A DNA stretch of 64,000 bases from JANQNX01 sp965601665 (GTDB taxonomy: Bacteria; Pseudomonadota; Gammaproteobacteria; Eutrophobiales; Eutrophobiaceae). A model generated the notes under the pieces. It did no database searches. It had not been told where the DNA came from and saw only the letters and a program-made list of their open reading frames with translations. This document shows positions 50,441 through 60,526 of this stretch, piece after piece. The position numbers and the translations under genes were made by a program. Positions within the stretch are counted from its first letter, which is position 1. Every line of letters begins with the position of its first letter. The stretch lies in NCBI GenBank assembly GCA_965601665.1, contig OZ271833.1:372001-436000 (forward strand). The letters run 5' to 3'.

Positions 50441-52819
50441 ATGTCAGACGATCAAATCATGATAGAAGTCGACGGTAAGCAATTGCCTGCCCGCAGGGGG
50501 CAGATGCTGATCGAGGTCACTGATGCCAACGATATTTATGTGCCGCGTTTTTGCTATCACAATAAACTAACCGTTGCTGCGAACTGTCGCATGTGCCTGG
50601 TTGAAGTTGAAAAAGCGCCCAAGGCGTTACCGGCCTGTGCGACACCGGTCATGGAAGGGATGATAGTTCATACCCGTTCAAAGGCGGCCGTCGATGCGCA
50701 AAAAGCCATTATGGAGTTTCTGCTTATTAACCACCCGCTGGATTGCCCAATCTGTGACCAGGGTGGTGAATGCGAGCTGCAGGATATTGCCATGGGCTAC
50801 GGGCAGGACGTCTCGCGCTACCAGGAAAAGAAACGCGTTGTTAAAGACAAGAATATTGGCCCGTTAATACAAACCGATCTCACTCGCTGCATTCACTGTA
50901 CGCGCTGCGTCAGGTTTGGTGAGGAAATCGCCGGGCTACGTGAACTCGGCGCCACCGGCCGTGGTGAAAATATGACCATTGGCACCTATATAGAAAAGAG
51001 TGTTGAATCTGAACTGTCAGGCAACGTGATTGACCTTTGTCCTGTCGGTGCGCTGACGTCGAAACCATTCCGCTATTCTGCGAGAACCTGGGAATTGGTA
51101 CAGCGCGATGTCATTGCACCGCATGACTCGGTCGGCTCGAACCTGCACGTGCATTTAAAGGACGATCAGGTGAAACGTATCGTTCCGGCCGCCAATGAAG
51201 CGATCAACGAGGTCTGGATTTCGGACCGCGACCGTTTCAGTTATGAAGGTATTTATTCTGAAGACCGTCTGGCTTCCCCGATGATCAAGACTAACGGCGA
51301 ATGGCAACAGGTCGATTGGCAGGTTGCGCTGAAAGAAGTGCAACAGCGCCTCGCTGCTGTCATCGATAATCAGGGTGCCAATGCAGTAGGTGCAATTGCT
51401 TCACCTGCTTCAACCCTGGAAGAGCTTTACCTTTTGCAAAAACTGATGCGTGGTATAGGTAGCAATAATATCGATACGCGTCTACGCCAGGTTGACATGT
51501 CAGATCAAGACAGTACGCCTGTTTTTCCATCGCTTGGCACCAGCATTGATGACCTGGAACATGTCAATGCAGCATTACTCATTGGCAGTCATATAAGAAA
51601 AGAACAACCTATCCTGAACCACAGGATCCGTAAGGCAGCGCTCAAGGGCGCACAAATCTCGGTTGTTAATGCCGTGGATTATGATTTGAATTACGACCTT
51701 GCTAACAAGATTATCGTTGGCCCGTCAGCGATGGTTACACAGCTGGCAGGTATATTGAAGGCGGTAGCCGAAAGTAAAAATGCCAGCCTGCCAGATAATG
51801 TTGCATCGCTGGTTTCTGCCGTAACGGTAACCAAAACGCATCGTGCCATTGCTGAATCGTTACAAGATGCGAGTAATGCAATTGTGCTGCTGGGTAATTC
51901 GGCAACAGCCCACCCACAATTACACGCATTGCGCACACTGGCAGGATTGCTTGCAGAGATGACAGGTGCCAACTTTGGCTATCTCACTGAAGCGGCCAAT
52001 AGCAGTGGCGCGTGGCTGACGGGCGCTGTTCCGCATCGGCTGCCTGGTGGTCAGGCCAACGCCAATGCTGGTAGCACTGTTAACCAGATGTTATCCAATA
52101 GCCTGGGTGCTTACGTATTGCTACATGTTGAGCCCGAACTTGATTGCTGGAACGGTGCTGCTGCTCAGCGTGCCTTGAAGGAGAGCGGCTTGGTGATCGC
52201 GATTACTGCTTATCGCAGTAACGCGATGGAAGACTATGCCGACATCCTGCTACCGGCGGCCGTGTTTGCTGAAACCTCGGGCACCTTTATTAATATTGCC
52301 GGTGATGTACAAACGTTTACCGGTGTTGCCGCACCCGTTGGTGAAGCACGGCCTGCCTGGAAAATACTGCGCGTGCTGGGCAACCATTTTGATTTACAGG
52401 GTTTTGATTATGTGTCGTCGTCCGACGTGCTTGCAGAAGCGATGAACGCCATTGGTGATATCAAGCCCGACAACATGGGTAAGTGGACAGATAACATTGA
52501 AACAACGAATGAATCATCTGATCTGCAGCGGATCAGCGATGTGCCGATGAACGCGATTGATGGAATATGTCGACGGGCACTGTCGTTACAGCAAACGAGT
52601 GATGTGGCGGATGGAAACCTGCACATCAATGCATCGACTGCGCAATCCTTGCAGTTGTCTGCAGGTCAGCATGCCAATATTGAGCAGGACGAAGCACAAG
52701 CCACATTACCTGTGGTAATTGACGAGCGTGTACCGGATAACTGCGTATTGATTCATTCAGGTCACCCTGCGCAAGCAGCACTCGGTGGCAGTTTCGGTGT
52801 TATTAAAGTGAGTGCCTGA
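50441..52819 (+). CDS. nuoG: NADH-quinone oxidoreductase subunit G
   Basis: 792 residues from the ATG at 50441 (GAAGGG upstream); the frame extends into nuoF. The N-terminal part holds four cluster sets: N1b in FCYHNKLTVAANCRMC, N5 (His/Cys) in HPLDCPICDQGGECELQD, and N4 in TRCIHCTRCVRFGEEIAG with the later Cys in VIDLCPVGALTSK. The C-terminal molybdopterin-oxidoreductase-like domain has no cofactor. Extra N7 ligands of the E. coli form were not seen, and the chain is shorter than E. coli's 908 residues. Confidence 0.96.
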   Translation: MSDDQIMIEVDGKQLPARRGQMLIEVTDANDIYVPRFCYHNKLTVAANCRMCLVEVEKAPKALPACATPVMEGMIVHTRSKAAVDAQKAIMEFLLINHPLDCPICDQGGECELQDIAMGYGQDVSRYQEKKRVVKDKNIGPLIQTDLTRCIHCTRCVRFGEEIAGLRELGATGRGENMTIGTYIEKSVESELSGNVIDLCPVGALTSKPFRYSARTWELVQRDVIAPHDSVGSNLHVHLKDDQVKRIVPAANEAINEVWISDRDRFSYEGIYSEDRLASPMIKTNGEWQQVDWQVALKEVQQRLAAVIDNQGANAVGAIASPASTLEELYLLQKLMRGIGSNNIDTRLRQVDMSDQDSTPVFPSLGTSIDDLEHVNAALLIGSHIRKEQPILNHRIRKAALKGAQISVVNAVDYDLNYDLANKIIVGPSAMVTQLAGILKAVAESKNASLPDNVASLVSAVTVTKTHRAIAESLQDASNAIVLLGNSATAHPQLHALRTLAGLLAEMTGANFGYLTEAANSSGAWLTGAVPHRLPGGQANANAGSTVNQMLSNSLGAYVLLHVEPELDCWNGAAAQRALKESGLVIAITAYRSNAMEDYADILLPAAVFAETSGTFINIAGDVQTFTGVAAPVGEARPAWKILRVLGNHFDLQGFDYVSSSDVLAEAMNAIGDIKPDNMGKWTDNIETTNESSDLQRISDVPMNAIDGICRRALSLQQTSDVADGNLHINASTAQSLQLSAGQHANIEQDEAQATLPVVIDERVPDNCVLIHSGHPAQAALGGSFGVIKVSA

Positions 52820-52824
52820 AAAGA

Positions 52825-53958
52825 ATGATTGACGCCATTTACCAATTCATCACGCTCAACGTGCTGACGCCCATGGCCGGTATTCTTTTCCCGGCCGATT
52901 ACCAGGATGAAGGGCTATTCATGTTACAGACCAGTATGAAGATACTGGCTATCCTCAGCCCGGTCTTGATCACGGTGGCATACTTTACCTATGCCGAACG
53001 CAAGATCATTGGCTTTATCCAGGGCCGCATTGGCCCTAACCGTGTTGGTTTTCTTGGCTTTAAATTATGGGGCCTTGGTCAGCCGATTGCTGACGCCGTC
53101 AAACTCATTGTTAAAGAAATTGTTATTCCTTCCGGTTCAAACAAGACCTTGTTCCTGATAGCGCCGATTGTGTCGCTGGCGCCATCGCTGGCTGCCTGGG
53201 CGGTAATTCCATTTGATGATACCAAGGTGTTGGCGGATATTAATGCCGGTTTACTGTATGTACTGGCGCTGACATCACTTGCCGTCTACGGCGTGATCAT
53301 TGCCGGTTGGGCATCCAACTCCAAGTATGCATTCCTGGGCGCTATTCGTTCTGCCGCGCAAATCGTTGCCTATGAAATCGCCATGGGATTTGCCCTGGTT
53401 GGCGTACTGGTTGCTGCCGGTAGTTTGAATCTGGGCGATATCGTTATGGCTCAGTCCGGTAGTTTCATACACTGGTTCTGGTTGCCACTGTTGCCGTTGT
53501 TTGTCATTTATTTTATCTCCGGCGTGGCCGAAACCAACCGTGCACCGTTTGATGTTGCCGAGGGTGAATCGGAGATCGTCGCCGGTTTCCACGTTGAATA
53601 CGGTGGCATGGCCTTCTCAGTTTTCTTCATGGCCGAGTACGCGAACATGATCCTCATAGCCGTGTTGTCTGCCATCATGTTTCTTGGTGGCTGGCTATCG
53701 CCGCTGCAGGGAATTCTGCCGGAATCGGTATTTGCCGCCCCGGTGATCGGTTCACTGCTGGGACCGGGTATTCACTGGTTGCTGGCGAAGACATCCATCT
53801 TTATGTTCCTGTTCCTTTGGTTCAGGGCTACATTTCCACGCTATCGTTACGATCAGATTATGCGACTGGGCTGGAAAGTGTTTATTCCAATTACAATTGT
53901 CTGGTTGGTTGTAGTATCGGTTCTGGTCGTCGCAGGTGTGCCACCCTGGTTTAATTAG
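52825..53958 (+). CDS. nuoH: NADH-quinone oxidoreductase subunit H
   Basis: 377 residues, eight predicted membrane helices. NuoH forms the membrane side of the quinone tunnel. Signatures: YAERKIIGFIQGRIGPNRVG in the first cytosolic loop, DAVKLIVKEIVIPSGSNK, YAFLGAIRSAAQIVAYEIAM, and FISGVAETNRAPFDVAEGESEIVAGFHVEYGG with the conserved acidic residues. The C-terminal helix carries WFRATFPRYRYDQIMRLGWK. It starts 5 bp after nuoG. Confidence 0.97.
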   Translation: MIDAIYQFITLNVLTPMAGILFPADYQDEGLFMLQTSMKILAILSPVLITVAYFTYAERKIIGFIQGRIGPNRVGFLGFKLWGLGQPIADAVKLIVKEIVIPSGSNKTLFLIAPIVSLAPSLAAWAVIPFDDTKVLADINAGLLYVLALTSLAVYGVIIAGWASNSKYAFLGAIRSAAQIVAYEIAMGFALVGVLVAAGSLNLGDIVMAQSGSFIHWFWLPLLPLFVIYFISGVAETNRAPFDVAEGESEIVAGFHVEYGGMAFSVFFMAEYANMILIAVLSAIMFLGGWLSPLQGILPESVFAAPVIGSLLGPGIHWLLAKTSIFMFLFLWFRATFPRYRYDQIMRLGWKVFIPITIVWLVVVSVLVVAGVPPWFN

Positions 53959-53966
53959 TACAAGTT

Positions 53967-54458
53967 ATGATTGAGAAGACAAAAAATTATATTAACAGCC
54001 TGTTCCTATGGGAACTGATCAAGGGACTGCGTTTGACCGGGCGTTACCTGTTCAAACGTAAAGTCACGGTACAGTATCCTGAGGAAAAAACGCCGCAGTC
54101 GCATCGATTTCGTGGCCTGCATGCATTACGTCGTTATCCCAACGGGGAAGAAAGGTGTATTGCCTGCAAGCTTTGTGAGGCCGTGTGCCCTGCAGTAGCA
54201 ATTACAATCGAGTCAGAACCACGTGATGACGGCAGTCGCCGCACGACACGTTATGACATTGATTTAACCAAGTGCATCTTTTGCGGATTCTGCGAAGAAT
54301 CCTGCCCGGTTGATTCGATTGTAGAGACACGCATTTTTGAGTACCACGGTGAGAAACGTGGTGACTTGTTAATGACCAAGCAGCGATTGCTTGAAGTTGG
54401 GGATAGGGCAGAACAACAAATAGCCGAGGATCGCGCGCTGGATGCGTTGTACCGCTAG
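53967..54458 (+). CDS. nuoI: NADH-quinone oxidoreductase subunit I
   Basis: 163 residues, an 8Fe ferredoxin-type subunit carrying clusters N6a and N6b. The two motifs are CIACKLCEAVCPAVAITIE (about residues 61-79) and CIFCGFCEESCPVDSIVET (about 100-118). An amphipathic N-terminal region (LWELIKGLRLTGRYLFKRKV) contacts the membrane. It is the last electron-transfer relay before NuoB. Confidence 0.97.
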   Translation: MIEKTKNYINSLFLWELIKGLRLTGRYLFKRKVTVQYPEEKTPQSHRFRGLHALRRYPNGEERCIACKLCEAVCPAVAITIESEPRDDGSRRTTRYDIDLTKCIFCGFCEESCPVDSIVETRIFEYHGEKRGDLLMTKQRLLEVGDRAEQQIAEDRALDALYR

Positions 54459-54485
54459 GCTTTTGTCTGCCTGCTAAAATAATTA

Positions 54486-55088
54486 ATGATAGAACTTATC
54501 GTCTTTTACATTTTTGGTGCATTACTATTAGGGTCAGCTGCCATGGTTGCGATTATGCGCAACCCGGTACTGGCTGCGCTGTTTCTGGTATTGGCATTCT
54601 TTTCATCGGCAGCTATCTGGTTGCTGCTGCATGCGGAATTCCTCGCCATTGCGCTGGTACTGGTATATGTCGGTGCTGTCATGGTGTTATTCCTGTTTGT
54701 AGTCATGATGCTGGATATCAACGTGGTGACGATACGGGAGGGCTTCGCCGGTTATCTTCCAATAGGCATGGCCGTTGCAGTGCTGATGATGATAGCCATG
54801 GGCATGGTGGTCGGTTCTGATTACTTCCTGTCGCCCACGTTCTCTGCGCCGGAAGCAGTGGCGGTGGATTACAGTAATACCCGCGAACTGGGTCTGGCGC
54901 TGTACACACAATATCTGTACCAGTTTGAAATCGCCGGTGCGATCCTGCTGGTGGCAATCATCGCCGCTATCTCGCTGAGTATGAGCAAGTTGAAGGTAAC
55001 CAAGGCAAAAGATCCTGCTGAACAGGTGGTGGTCAAGAAAGCGGATCGCCTGCGCGTGGTCAAGATGGAGGCAGAGAAGAAATCATGA
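54486..55088 (+). CDS. nuoJ: NADH-quinone oxidoreductase subunit J
   Basis: 200 residues, five membrane helices. Helix 3 region LLHAEFLAIALVLVYVGAVMVLFLFVVMM is the strongly conserved segment with the pi-bulge Tyr/Gly linked to coupling between quinone reduction and proton pumping. The C-terminal tail is long and lysine-rich (KVTKAKDPAEQVVVKKADRL), longer than in E. coli. It overlaps nuoK by 4 bases (ATGA). Confidence 0.96.
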   Translation: MIELIVFYIFGALLLGSAAMVAIMRNPVLAALFLVLAFFSSAAIWLLLHAEFLAIALVLVYVGAVMVLFLFVVMMLDINVVTIREGFAGYLPIGMAVAVLMMIAMGMVVGSDYFLSPTFSAPEAVAVDYSNTRELGLALYTQYLYQFEIAGAILLVAIIAAISLSMSKLKVTKAKDPAEQVVVKKADRLRVVKMEAEKKS

Positions 55089-55390
55089 TCACGTTAACTA
55101 ACGTATTGTCGCTGGCAGCGCTGCTGTTTTGCATCAGTGTGGCCGGCATTTTCCTGAATCGAAAGAATGTGATTATTCTGTTGATGTGTATCGAGATGAT
55201 GTTGCTGTCGGTGAATATGAACTTTATAGCGTTCTCGCATTTTCTTGGCGATATCCATGGCCAGATCTTTGTCTTTTTTATATTAACGGTTGCCGCGGCT
55301 GAAGCAGCAATAGGTTTGGCAATTTTGATCGTCATGTTCAGGAACCGGGCGACGATCAATGTTGAATCACTGGACAGCATGAAGGGCTAG
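55085..55390 (+). CDS. nuoK: NADH-quinone oxidoreductase subunit K
   Basis: 101 residues, three membrane helices, MrpC-like. The two buried glutamates required for proton transfer are present: one in LLMCIEMMLLSVNMNFIA (helix 2) and one in VAAAEAAIGLAILIVMFR (helix 3). It overlaps nuoJ and ends 2 bp before nuoL. Confidence 0.97.
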   Translation: MITLTNVLSLAALLFCISVAGIFLNRKNVIILLMCIEMMLLSVNMNFIAFSHFLGDIHGQIFVFFILTVAAAEAAIGLAILIVMFRNRATINVESLDSMKG

Positions 55391-55392
55391 GC

Positions 55393-57366
55393 ATGGACGC
55401 ATACATGGAAAATATTTACCTGGCAATCGTACTGGCGCCGCTATGCGGCTCCATCCTTGCTGGTTTGTTCGGAAAAGTGATTGGGCGCAGTGGCGCACAC
55501 TGGGTCACGATTATCGGTGTTGCCGTTTCCAGTATCCTGTCGCTGATCGCCTACAAGCACCACATGTTTGATGGCGCTGCTGACTACAACCAGGCGGTGT
55601 ACACATGGTTAACGACCGGTGGACTCAGTTTTGAGGTGGGTTTCCTGATTGACCCGCTGTCAGTCACCATGATGGTCGTCGTCACGTTTGTTTCCTGGAT
55701 GATCCATATTTACACCATCGGCTACATGCATGATGATCCGGGTTACCAGCGCTTCTTTAGTTATATTTCGCTGTTTACCTTCTCGATGTTAATGCTGGTG
55801 ATGTCGAATAATTTCATGCAGCTGTTTTTTGGCTGGGAAGCCGTTGGCCTGGTTTCCTACCTGCTGATTGGTTTCTGGTACAAGAAAGACACCGCGATCT
55901 TTGCCAACCTCAAGGCCTTTCTGGTCAACCGCGTTGGTGACTTCGGCTTTCTGCTGGGGATTGCGGCCGTATTAATGTATTTCAACACGCTGGATTATGC
56001 CGAGGTGTTTGCCAACGTCGACAGGTTTGCCGACACCACGATTGTCATCTTTGGACAGGAAACATGGTCGCTGATGACAGTTATCTGTATTTGCCTGTTC
56101 ATCGGTGCCATGGGCAAGTCTGCACAGGTACCGTTACATGTCTGGTTGCCCGACTCCATGGAGGGCCCGACACCTATCTCTGCGTTAATCCACGCAGCGA
56201 CCATGGTGACCGCGGGTATCTTTATGGTTTCGCGCATGTCACCACTGTTTGAACTATCGGAAACGGCATTAAGCTTTATCCTGATTATTGGTTCTATTAC
56301 CGCGCTGTTCATGGGTTTCCTTGGCCTGGTACAGAACGACATCAAGCGCGTGGTAGCCTATTCGACGCTGTCACAGCTTGGCTACATGACTGTTGCGCTT
56401 GGCGCTTCTGCCTATGCGGCAGCAATGTTTCACCTTGTTACTCACGCTTTCTTTAAGGCCTTGCTATTCCTTGGTGCAGGTTCTGTCATCATTGTCATGC
56501 ACCACGAGCAGGACATGCGCAAGATGGGCGGCCTGTACAAGAAAATGCCTATCACGTGGTTTACCTGTTTTATTGGTTCCATTGCGTTGATTGGCTTCCC
56601 GGGTACCTCCGGTTTCTTTTCGAAAGACGCGATCATCGAGGCCGTGCATTATTCAACAATTTATGGCAGTGGCTTTGCCTACTTCGCCGTGCTAGCCGGT
56701 GTGTTTTTTACTGCGCTCTACAGCTTCCGACTGTTCTTCATGACCTTCCATGGTGAGGAACGTATGGACAAGGATACATGGATGCATTTGCATGAAGCGC
56801 CAGCCGTAGTCACGGTACCGTTATCGGTGCTAGCGATTCCATCGCTGATCCTTGGTGCTTTCCTGATTGGGCCGATGTTATTTGGGGATTATTTTGGTAA
56901 TACGATTTATGTGGCACCGGAGCACGACGTGCTTGCCGAGATAGGTAGTCACTACAGCGGCATCATAATGTTCACACTGTATGCGTTTAAGCATCCGCCA
57001 GTTTACCTGGCGTTTGCCGGTATCTTTGTTGCCTGGCTGTGTTACATAAAGTTTCCGCAGCTGCCAGACAAACTGGTTAGCCGCATTGGAATTGTTCATC
57101 GAATCCTTGAGAACAAATACGGGTTCGATGATTTCAACCAGGCCGTGTTTGCACGCGGCACCCGTGGCATTGGCCAGTTCCTTTGGAAGTTTGGTGACAT
57201 GAGTATTATTGACGGTTTATTCGTCAATGGCACCGCGCGCAGCGTCGGGATCATTTCCGGACTGATCAGACACATCCAGTCCGGTTACCTGTATCACTAT
57301 GCCTTTGCCATCATCATGGGTCTGCTTGTTCTGATTGCCGTCTTTGTCCACGGCATACTGAACTAA
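55393..57366 (+). CDS. nuoL: NADH-quinone oxidoreductase subunit L
   Basis: 657 residues, the distal antiporter-like proton-pumping subunit. Core motifs: MQLFFGWEAVGLVSYLLIGFWY with the essential Glu, the broken helix PLHVWLPDSMEGPTPISALIHAATMVTAGI with the Lys/His channel segment, and ALLFLGAGSVIIVMHHEQDMRKMGG. The C-terminal part supplies the long lateral amphipathic helix and last transmembrane helix (IMGLLVLIAVFVHGIL). An in-frame ATG at 55405 is an alternative start. Confidence 0.97.
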   Translation: MDAYMENIYLAIVLAPLCGSILAGLFGKVIGRSGAHWVTIIGVAVSSILSLIAYKHHMFDGAADYNQAVYTWLTTGGLSFEVGFLIDPLSVTMMVVVTFVSWMIHIYTIGYMHDDPGYQRFFSYISLFTFSMLMLVMSNNFMQLFFGWEAVGLVSYLLIGFWYKKDTAIFANLKAFLVNRVGDFGFLLGIAAVLMYFNTLDYAEVFANVDRFADTTIVIFGQETWSLMTVICICLFIGAMGKSAQVPLHVWLPDSMEGPTPISALIHAATMVTAGIFMVSRMSPLFELSETALSFILIIGSITALFMGFLGLVQNDIKRVVAYSTLSQLGYMTVALGASAYAAAMFHLVTHAFFKALLFLGAGSVIIVMHHEQDMRKMGGLYKKMPITWFTCFIGSIALIGFPGTSGFFSKDAIIEAVHYSTIYGSGFAYFAVLAGVFFTALYSFRLFFMTFHGEERMDKDTWMHLHEAPAVVTVPLSVLAIPSLILGAFLIGPMLFGDYFGNTIYVAPEHDVLAEIGSHYSGIIMFTLYAFKHPPVYLAFAGIFVAWLCYIKFPQLPDKLVSRIGIVHRILENKYGFDDFNQAVFARGTRGIGQFLWKFGDMSIIDGLFVNGTARSVGIISGLIRHIQSGYLYHYAFAIIMGLLVLIAVFVHGILN

Positions 57367-57404
57367 CCCAACCAGCCAGGAAAAATAATAATAACGACGC
57401 CAGT

Positions 57405-58925
57405 ATGACGACCACACAATTACCACTGCTTAGCATGCTAGTCTGGACACCGATAATCGGTGGCATCTGGGCGTTGATTGCAGGCGATCGACAGGAACAA
57501 ACAGTCAAGTATTTCTCGCTGGCCGTTTCAGTGATTACCTTTGCTTTCTCGGTGATGCTGTATTTGAATTTCGATACAGGCACGGCCAGCATGCAGTTTG
57601 TTGAGCAGGTGCCGTGGATCAGCGCCTTTGATATTCAATATTACCTTGGTATTGACGGTATTGCGCTACCACTAATCCTGTTAACGTCGTTTACCACCAT
57701 CCTCGTGATACTTTCCGCGTGGGAAGTGATTGAAAAACACATTTCCTACTACATGTCGGCGTTTCTGATCCTGACCGGCCTGATGAATGGCGTGTTTGCA
57801 GCACTGGATGCCATCCTGTTTTATGTCTTCTGGGAGGCCATGTTGATACCGATGTTTATTATCATTGGTATCTGGGGTGGCCCGAACCGTGTGTACGCCA
57901 CCATTAAGTTCTTCCTGTATACCTTCCTCGGATCCGTATTCATGCTGGTGGCGATACTGTATTTATATGTTAAGGCCGACAGCTTCGAGATTGAGATGAT
58001 GCATTCAGTGCCATTGTCGTTACTGGCACAGCAGTTTATTTTCGTCGCGTTTTTCCTGGCCTTCGCCGTAAAAATTCCCATGTGGCCGGTACACACCTGG
58101 TTGCCCGATGCGCACGTGGAGGCGCCAACCGGTGGTTCGGTGATCCTGGCAGCAATCATGTTGAAGATGGGCGGCTATGGCTTCCTGCGTTTCAGTCTGC
58201 CCATTACCCCGGACGCCAGTGTTTACTTTGATGACTTCATGATCGTGTTGTCGTTGATTGCCGTTGTATACATCGGCTTCGTGGCACTCGTGCAGGAAGA
58301 CATGAAGAAACTGATTGCGTACTCATCAATATCCCACATGGGTTTTGTCACACTGGGTTTTTTCATTCCATTTAGTATTTACGCCAATACCGGACAGTTA
58401 TCCGGTGCCATCATGGGTGTCGAGGGCGCCATGATGCAGATGATCTCTCACGGTTTTATTTCTGCGGCAATGTTCCTTTGTGTCGGCGTGATGTATGACC
58501 GTTTACACAGTCGCCAGATCAAGGATTATGGTGGTGTCGTTAACAGCATGCCATACTTTGCGGCGTTTATGATGCTGTTTGCCATGGCCAACTCGGGTCT
58601 GCCTGGCACGTCAGGCTTTGTTGGCGAATTTCTCGTCATCCTGAGTAGTTTCCAGTCCAGTTTCTGGATCGCGTTCTTTGCCGCGCTGACGCTGATACTC
58701 GGTGCTGCCTATACATTGTGGATGTACAAGCGTGTTATCTTTGGCGAAGTCAAACGTGAAGAGGTGGCCGAGCTTAAGGATATTAACGCCCGTGAAACCT
58801 TGATTTTATTCCTGCTGGCAGTAACCGTGCTTGTGTTCGGTTTGTGGCCCGCACCGATCTTCGACGTGATGCACGTGACGGTCGAAAACCTGATTGATCA
58901 TTCCTTGCAGAGCAAGTTGTTATAA
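57405..58925 (+). CDS. nuoM: NADH-quinone oxidoreductase subunit M
   Basis: 506 residues, 14 predicted helices, antiporter-like proton-pumping subunit. Motifs: ILFYVFWEAMLIPMFIIIGIWGG with the essential Glu, KIPMWPVHTWLPDAHVEAPTGGSVILA with the channel Lys and the broken helix, DMKKLIAYSSISHMGFVTLG, and GLPGTSGFVGEFLVIL. It starts 38 bp after nuoL, one of the longer junctions of the operon. Confidence 0.97.
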   Translation: MTTTQLPLLSMLVWTPIIGGIWALIAGDRQEQTVKYFSLAVSVITFAFSVMLYLNFDTGTASMQFVEQVPWISAFDIQYYLGIDGIALPLILLTSFTTILVILSAWEVIEKHISYYMSAFLILTGLMNGVFAALDAILFYVFWEAMLIPMFIIIGIWGGPNRVYATIKFFLYTFLGSVFMLVAILYLYVKADSFEIEMMHSVPLSLLAQQFIFVAFFLAFAVKIPMWPVHTWLPDAHVEAPTGGSVILAAIMLKMGGYGFLRFSLPITPDASVYFDDFMIVLSLIAVVYIGFVALVQEDMKKLIAYSSISHMGFVTLGFFIPFSIYANTGQLSGAIMGVEGAMMQMISHGFISAAMFLCVGVMYDRLHSRQIKDYGGVVNSMPYFAAFMMLFAMANSGLPGTSGFVGEFLVILSSFQSSFWIAFFAALTLILGAAYTLWMYKRVIFGEVKREEVAELKDINARETLILFLLAVTVLVFGLWPAPIFDVMHVTVENLIDHSLQSKLL

Positions 58926-58935
58926 ATGGTGAACT

Positions 58936-60369
58936 ATGAGCGCTGATCTGGCACTGGCAATACCCGAGATAACCTTGCTGCTTCTGGCATGCCTGGTGCT
59001 GGTGGTGGATGCCTTCAGTCGTGATCCGGAACATAAAATCAGTTACTGGTTAACCCAGGCAAGTTTGTTACTCACACTGTCACTGATTTTAGCCGGCCAG
59101 ACGCCGACGGCGCAGGTGGTTTTGGAAAACAGCTTTATCAGCGATTCCATGAGCACGATACTGAAGGCGTTTATCTGTGGCATCACCTTCGTGGTTTTCC
59201 TGTATTCATTTGAATACCTGAAGGAAAACAGGCTGGTCAAAGGAGAGTACTTCGTATTAGGGCTGTTTGCCGTTCTTGGCATGATGATCATGTCTTCTGC
59301 ATACAGCTTGCTCTCGGTTTACCTGGGGCTGGAACTGCTGTCACTATCGATGTACGCCATGGTTGCCATGAACCGGGAATCACCCGCAGCGTCAGAGGCT
59401 GCCATGAAATACTTTGTTCTGGGTGCGCTTGCTTCAGGTATGTTGCTGTACGGTATTTCCATGATATATGGCCTCACCGGTTCGATTCAGCTGTCGGTGA
59501 TCGCTGATGCAGTTGCATCAGGAACAGTGAATAACAGTTTTGTGGTGTTCGGCATGATTTTCATGATCATCGGTATTGCCTTCAAGCTTGGCGCTGCGCC
59601 ATTCCATATGTGGGTACCCGATGTCTACCAGGGAGCACCTACCTCAGTAACACTGTTCATTAGTACTGCGCCCAAGCTGGCTGCCTTTGCCATGGCAATA
59701 CGTATCCTGGTTGATGGCTTGTTACCATTGGTCGAGGATTGGCAAAACATACTCGCTATCCTGGCCGTGTTATCGATGGCAATCGGTAACATCGTTGCGA
59801 TCTCGCAAAGTAATATCAAGCGCATGCTGGCCTATTCAACCATTGCGCATGTCGGTTTCCTGTTCCTTGGCCTCATCGCCGGGACCGAGGCTGGTTTTGC
59901 CGGTTCGATGTTCTACATCATCAGCTATGCCATGATGAGTATGGGGGCGTTTGGCATGATTATCCTGCTTGGCCGTTATGAATTTGAAGCCGAGAACCTG
60001 GAGGACTTTAAAGGGCTATCTGAACGTTCGCCGTGGTATGCGTTTATCATGATGTGCCTGATGTTTTCCATGGCAGGTATACCGCCGTTCCTTGGCTTCT
60101 GGTCGAAGTGGTTTGTATTAAAGGAGCTCGTTTCTTCCGGTTTCGTCGCACTTGCCGCCGTCGCCGTTGTCTTTTCCATTATCGGTGCCTACTACTACCT
60201 GCGCATTATCAAACTCATGTATTTCGATAAGCCGGAAACCATGACCGCCATCAAGGCCACGAAACAGATGCGCGTCGTGCTGACGGTCAATGGACTGTTG
60301 ATACTGGTACTTGGTTTGTTACCAAATAGCCTGATGAGTATTTGTATCGCGGCTTTCCAGGGTATTTAG
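58936..60369 (+). CDS. nuoN: NADH-quinone oxidoreductase subunit N
   Basis: 477 residues, 14 predicted helices, the antiporter-like subunit nearest the quinone end. Motifs: SVYLGLELLSLSMYAMVAMNR with the essential Glu, KLGAAPFHMWVPDVYQGAPTSVT with Lys and the broken helix, SNIKRMLAYSTIAHVGFLFLGL, and AGIPPFLGFWSKWFVLKEL. It is the last gene of the nuo operon. No rho-independent terminator is seen; the AT-rich repeat region begins directly behind it. Confidence 0.97.
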   Translation: MSADLALAIPEITLLLLACLVLVVDAFSRDPEHKISYWLTQASLLLTLSLILAGQTPTAQVVLENSFISDSMSTILKAFICGITFVVFLYSFEYLKENRLVKGEYFVLGLFAVLGMMIMSSAYSLLSVYLGLELLSLSMYAMVAMNRESPAASEAAMKYFVLGALASGMLLYGISMIYGLTGSIQLSVIADAVASGTVNNSFVVFGMIFMIIGIAFKLGAAPFHMWVPDVYQGAPTSVTLFISTAPKLAAFAMAIRILVDGLLPLVEDWQNILAILAVLSMAIGNIVAISQSNIKRMLAYSTIAHVGFLFLGLIAGTEAGFAGSMFYIISYAMMSMGAFGMIILLGRYEFEAENLEDFKGLSERSPWYAFIMMCLMFSMAGIPPFLGFWSKWFVLKELVSSGFVALAAVAVVFSIIGAYYYLRIIKLMYFDKPETMTAIKATKQMRVVLTVNGLLILVLGLLPNSLMSICIAAFQGI

Positions 60370-60397
60370 TACGCAGCCCGGAAGCCCACTATCTTCC

Positions 60398-60471
60398 AAC
60401 CCACACCTTCTGACTAGTCCTGACAACGGTCATTGAATCTTAACCGACCAGGGTTTAATCCTGCGTGGGTT
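60398..60471. repeat. inverted repeat behind nuoN
   Basis: AACCCAC (60398-60404) and GTGGGTT (60465-60471) are inverted, with 60 bases between them. They lie in the 157-bp gap before the AT-rich three-gene block. They could close a large loop or belong to the repeat family that follows. Confidence 0.3.
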
Positions 60472-60494
60472 CGGCGCATAATTATTCTGTTTAC

Positions 60495-60512
60495 GACCCA
60501 AAACGGACATTA
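60495..60512 (+). repeat. intergenic repeat copy A (right half)
   Basis: GACCCAAAACGGACATTA matches the right half of copy B (GACCCAAAGTCGACATTA, 61297-61314) at 15 of 18 positions. It lies 14 bases before the first gene of the block. A convincing left half was not found here. Confidence 0.5.
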
Positions 60513-60526
60513 ATATTTGGTTTAGT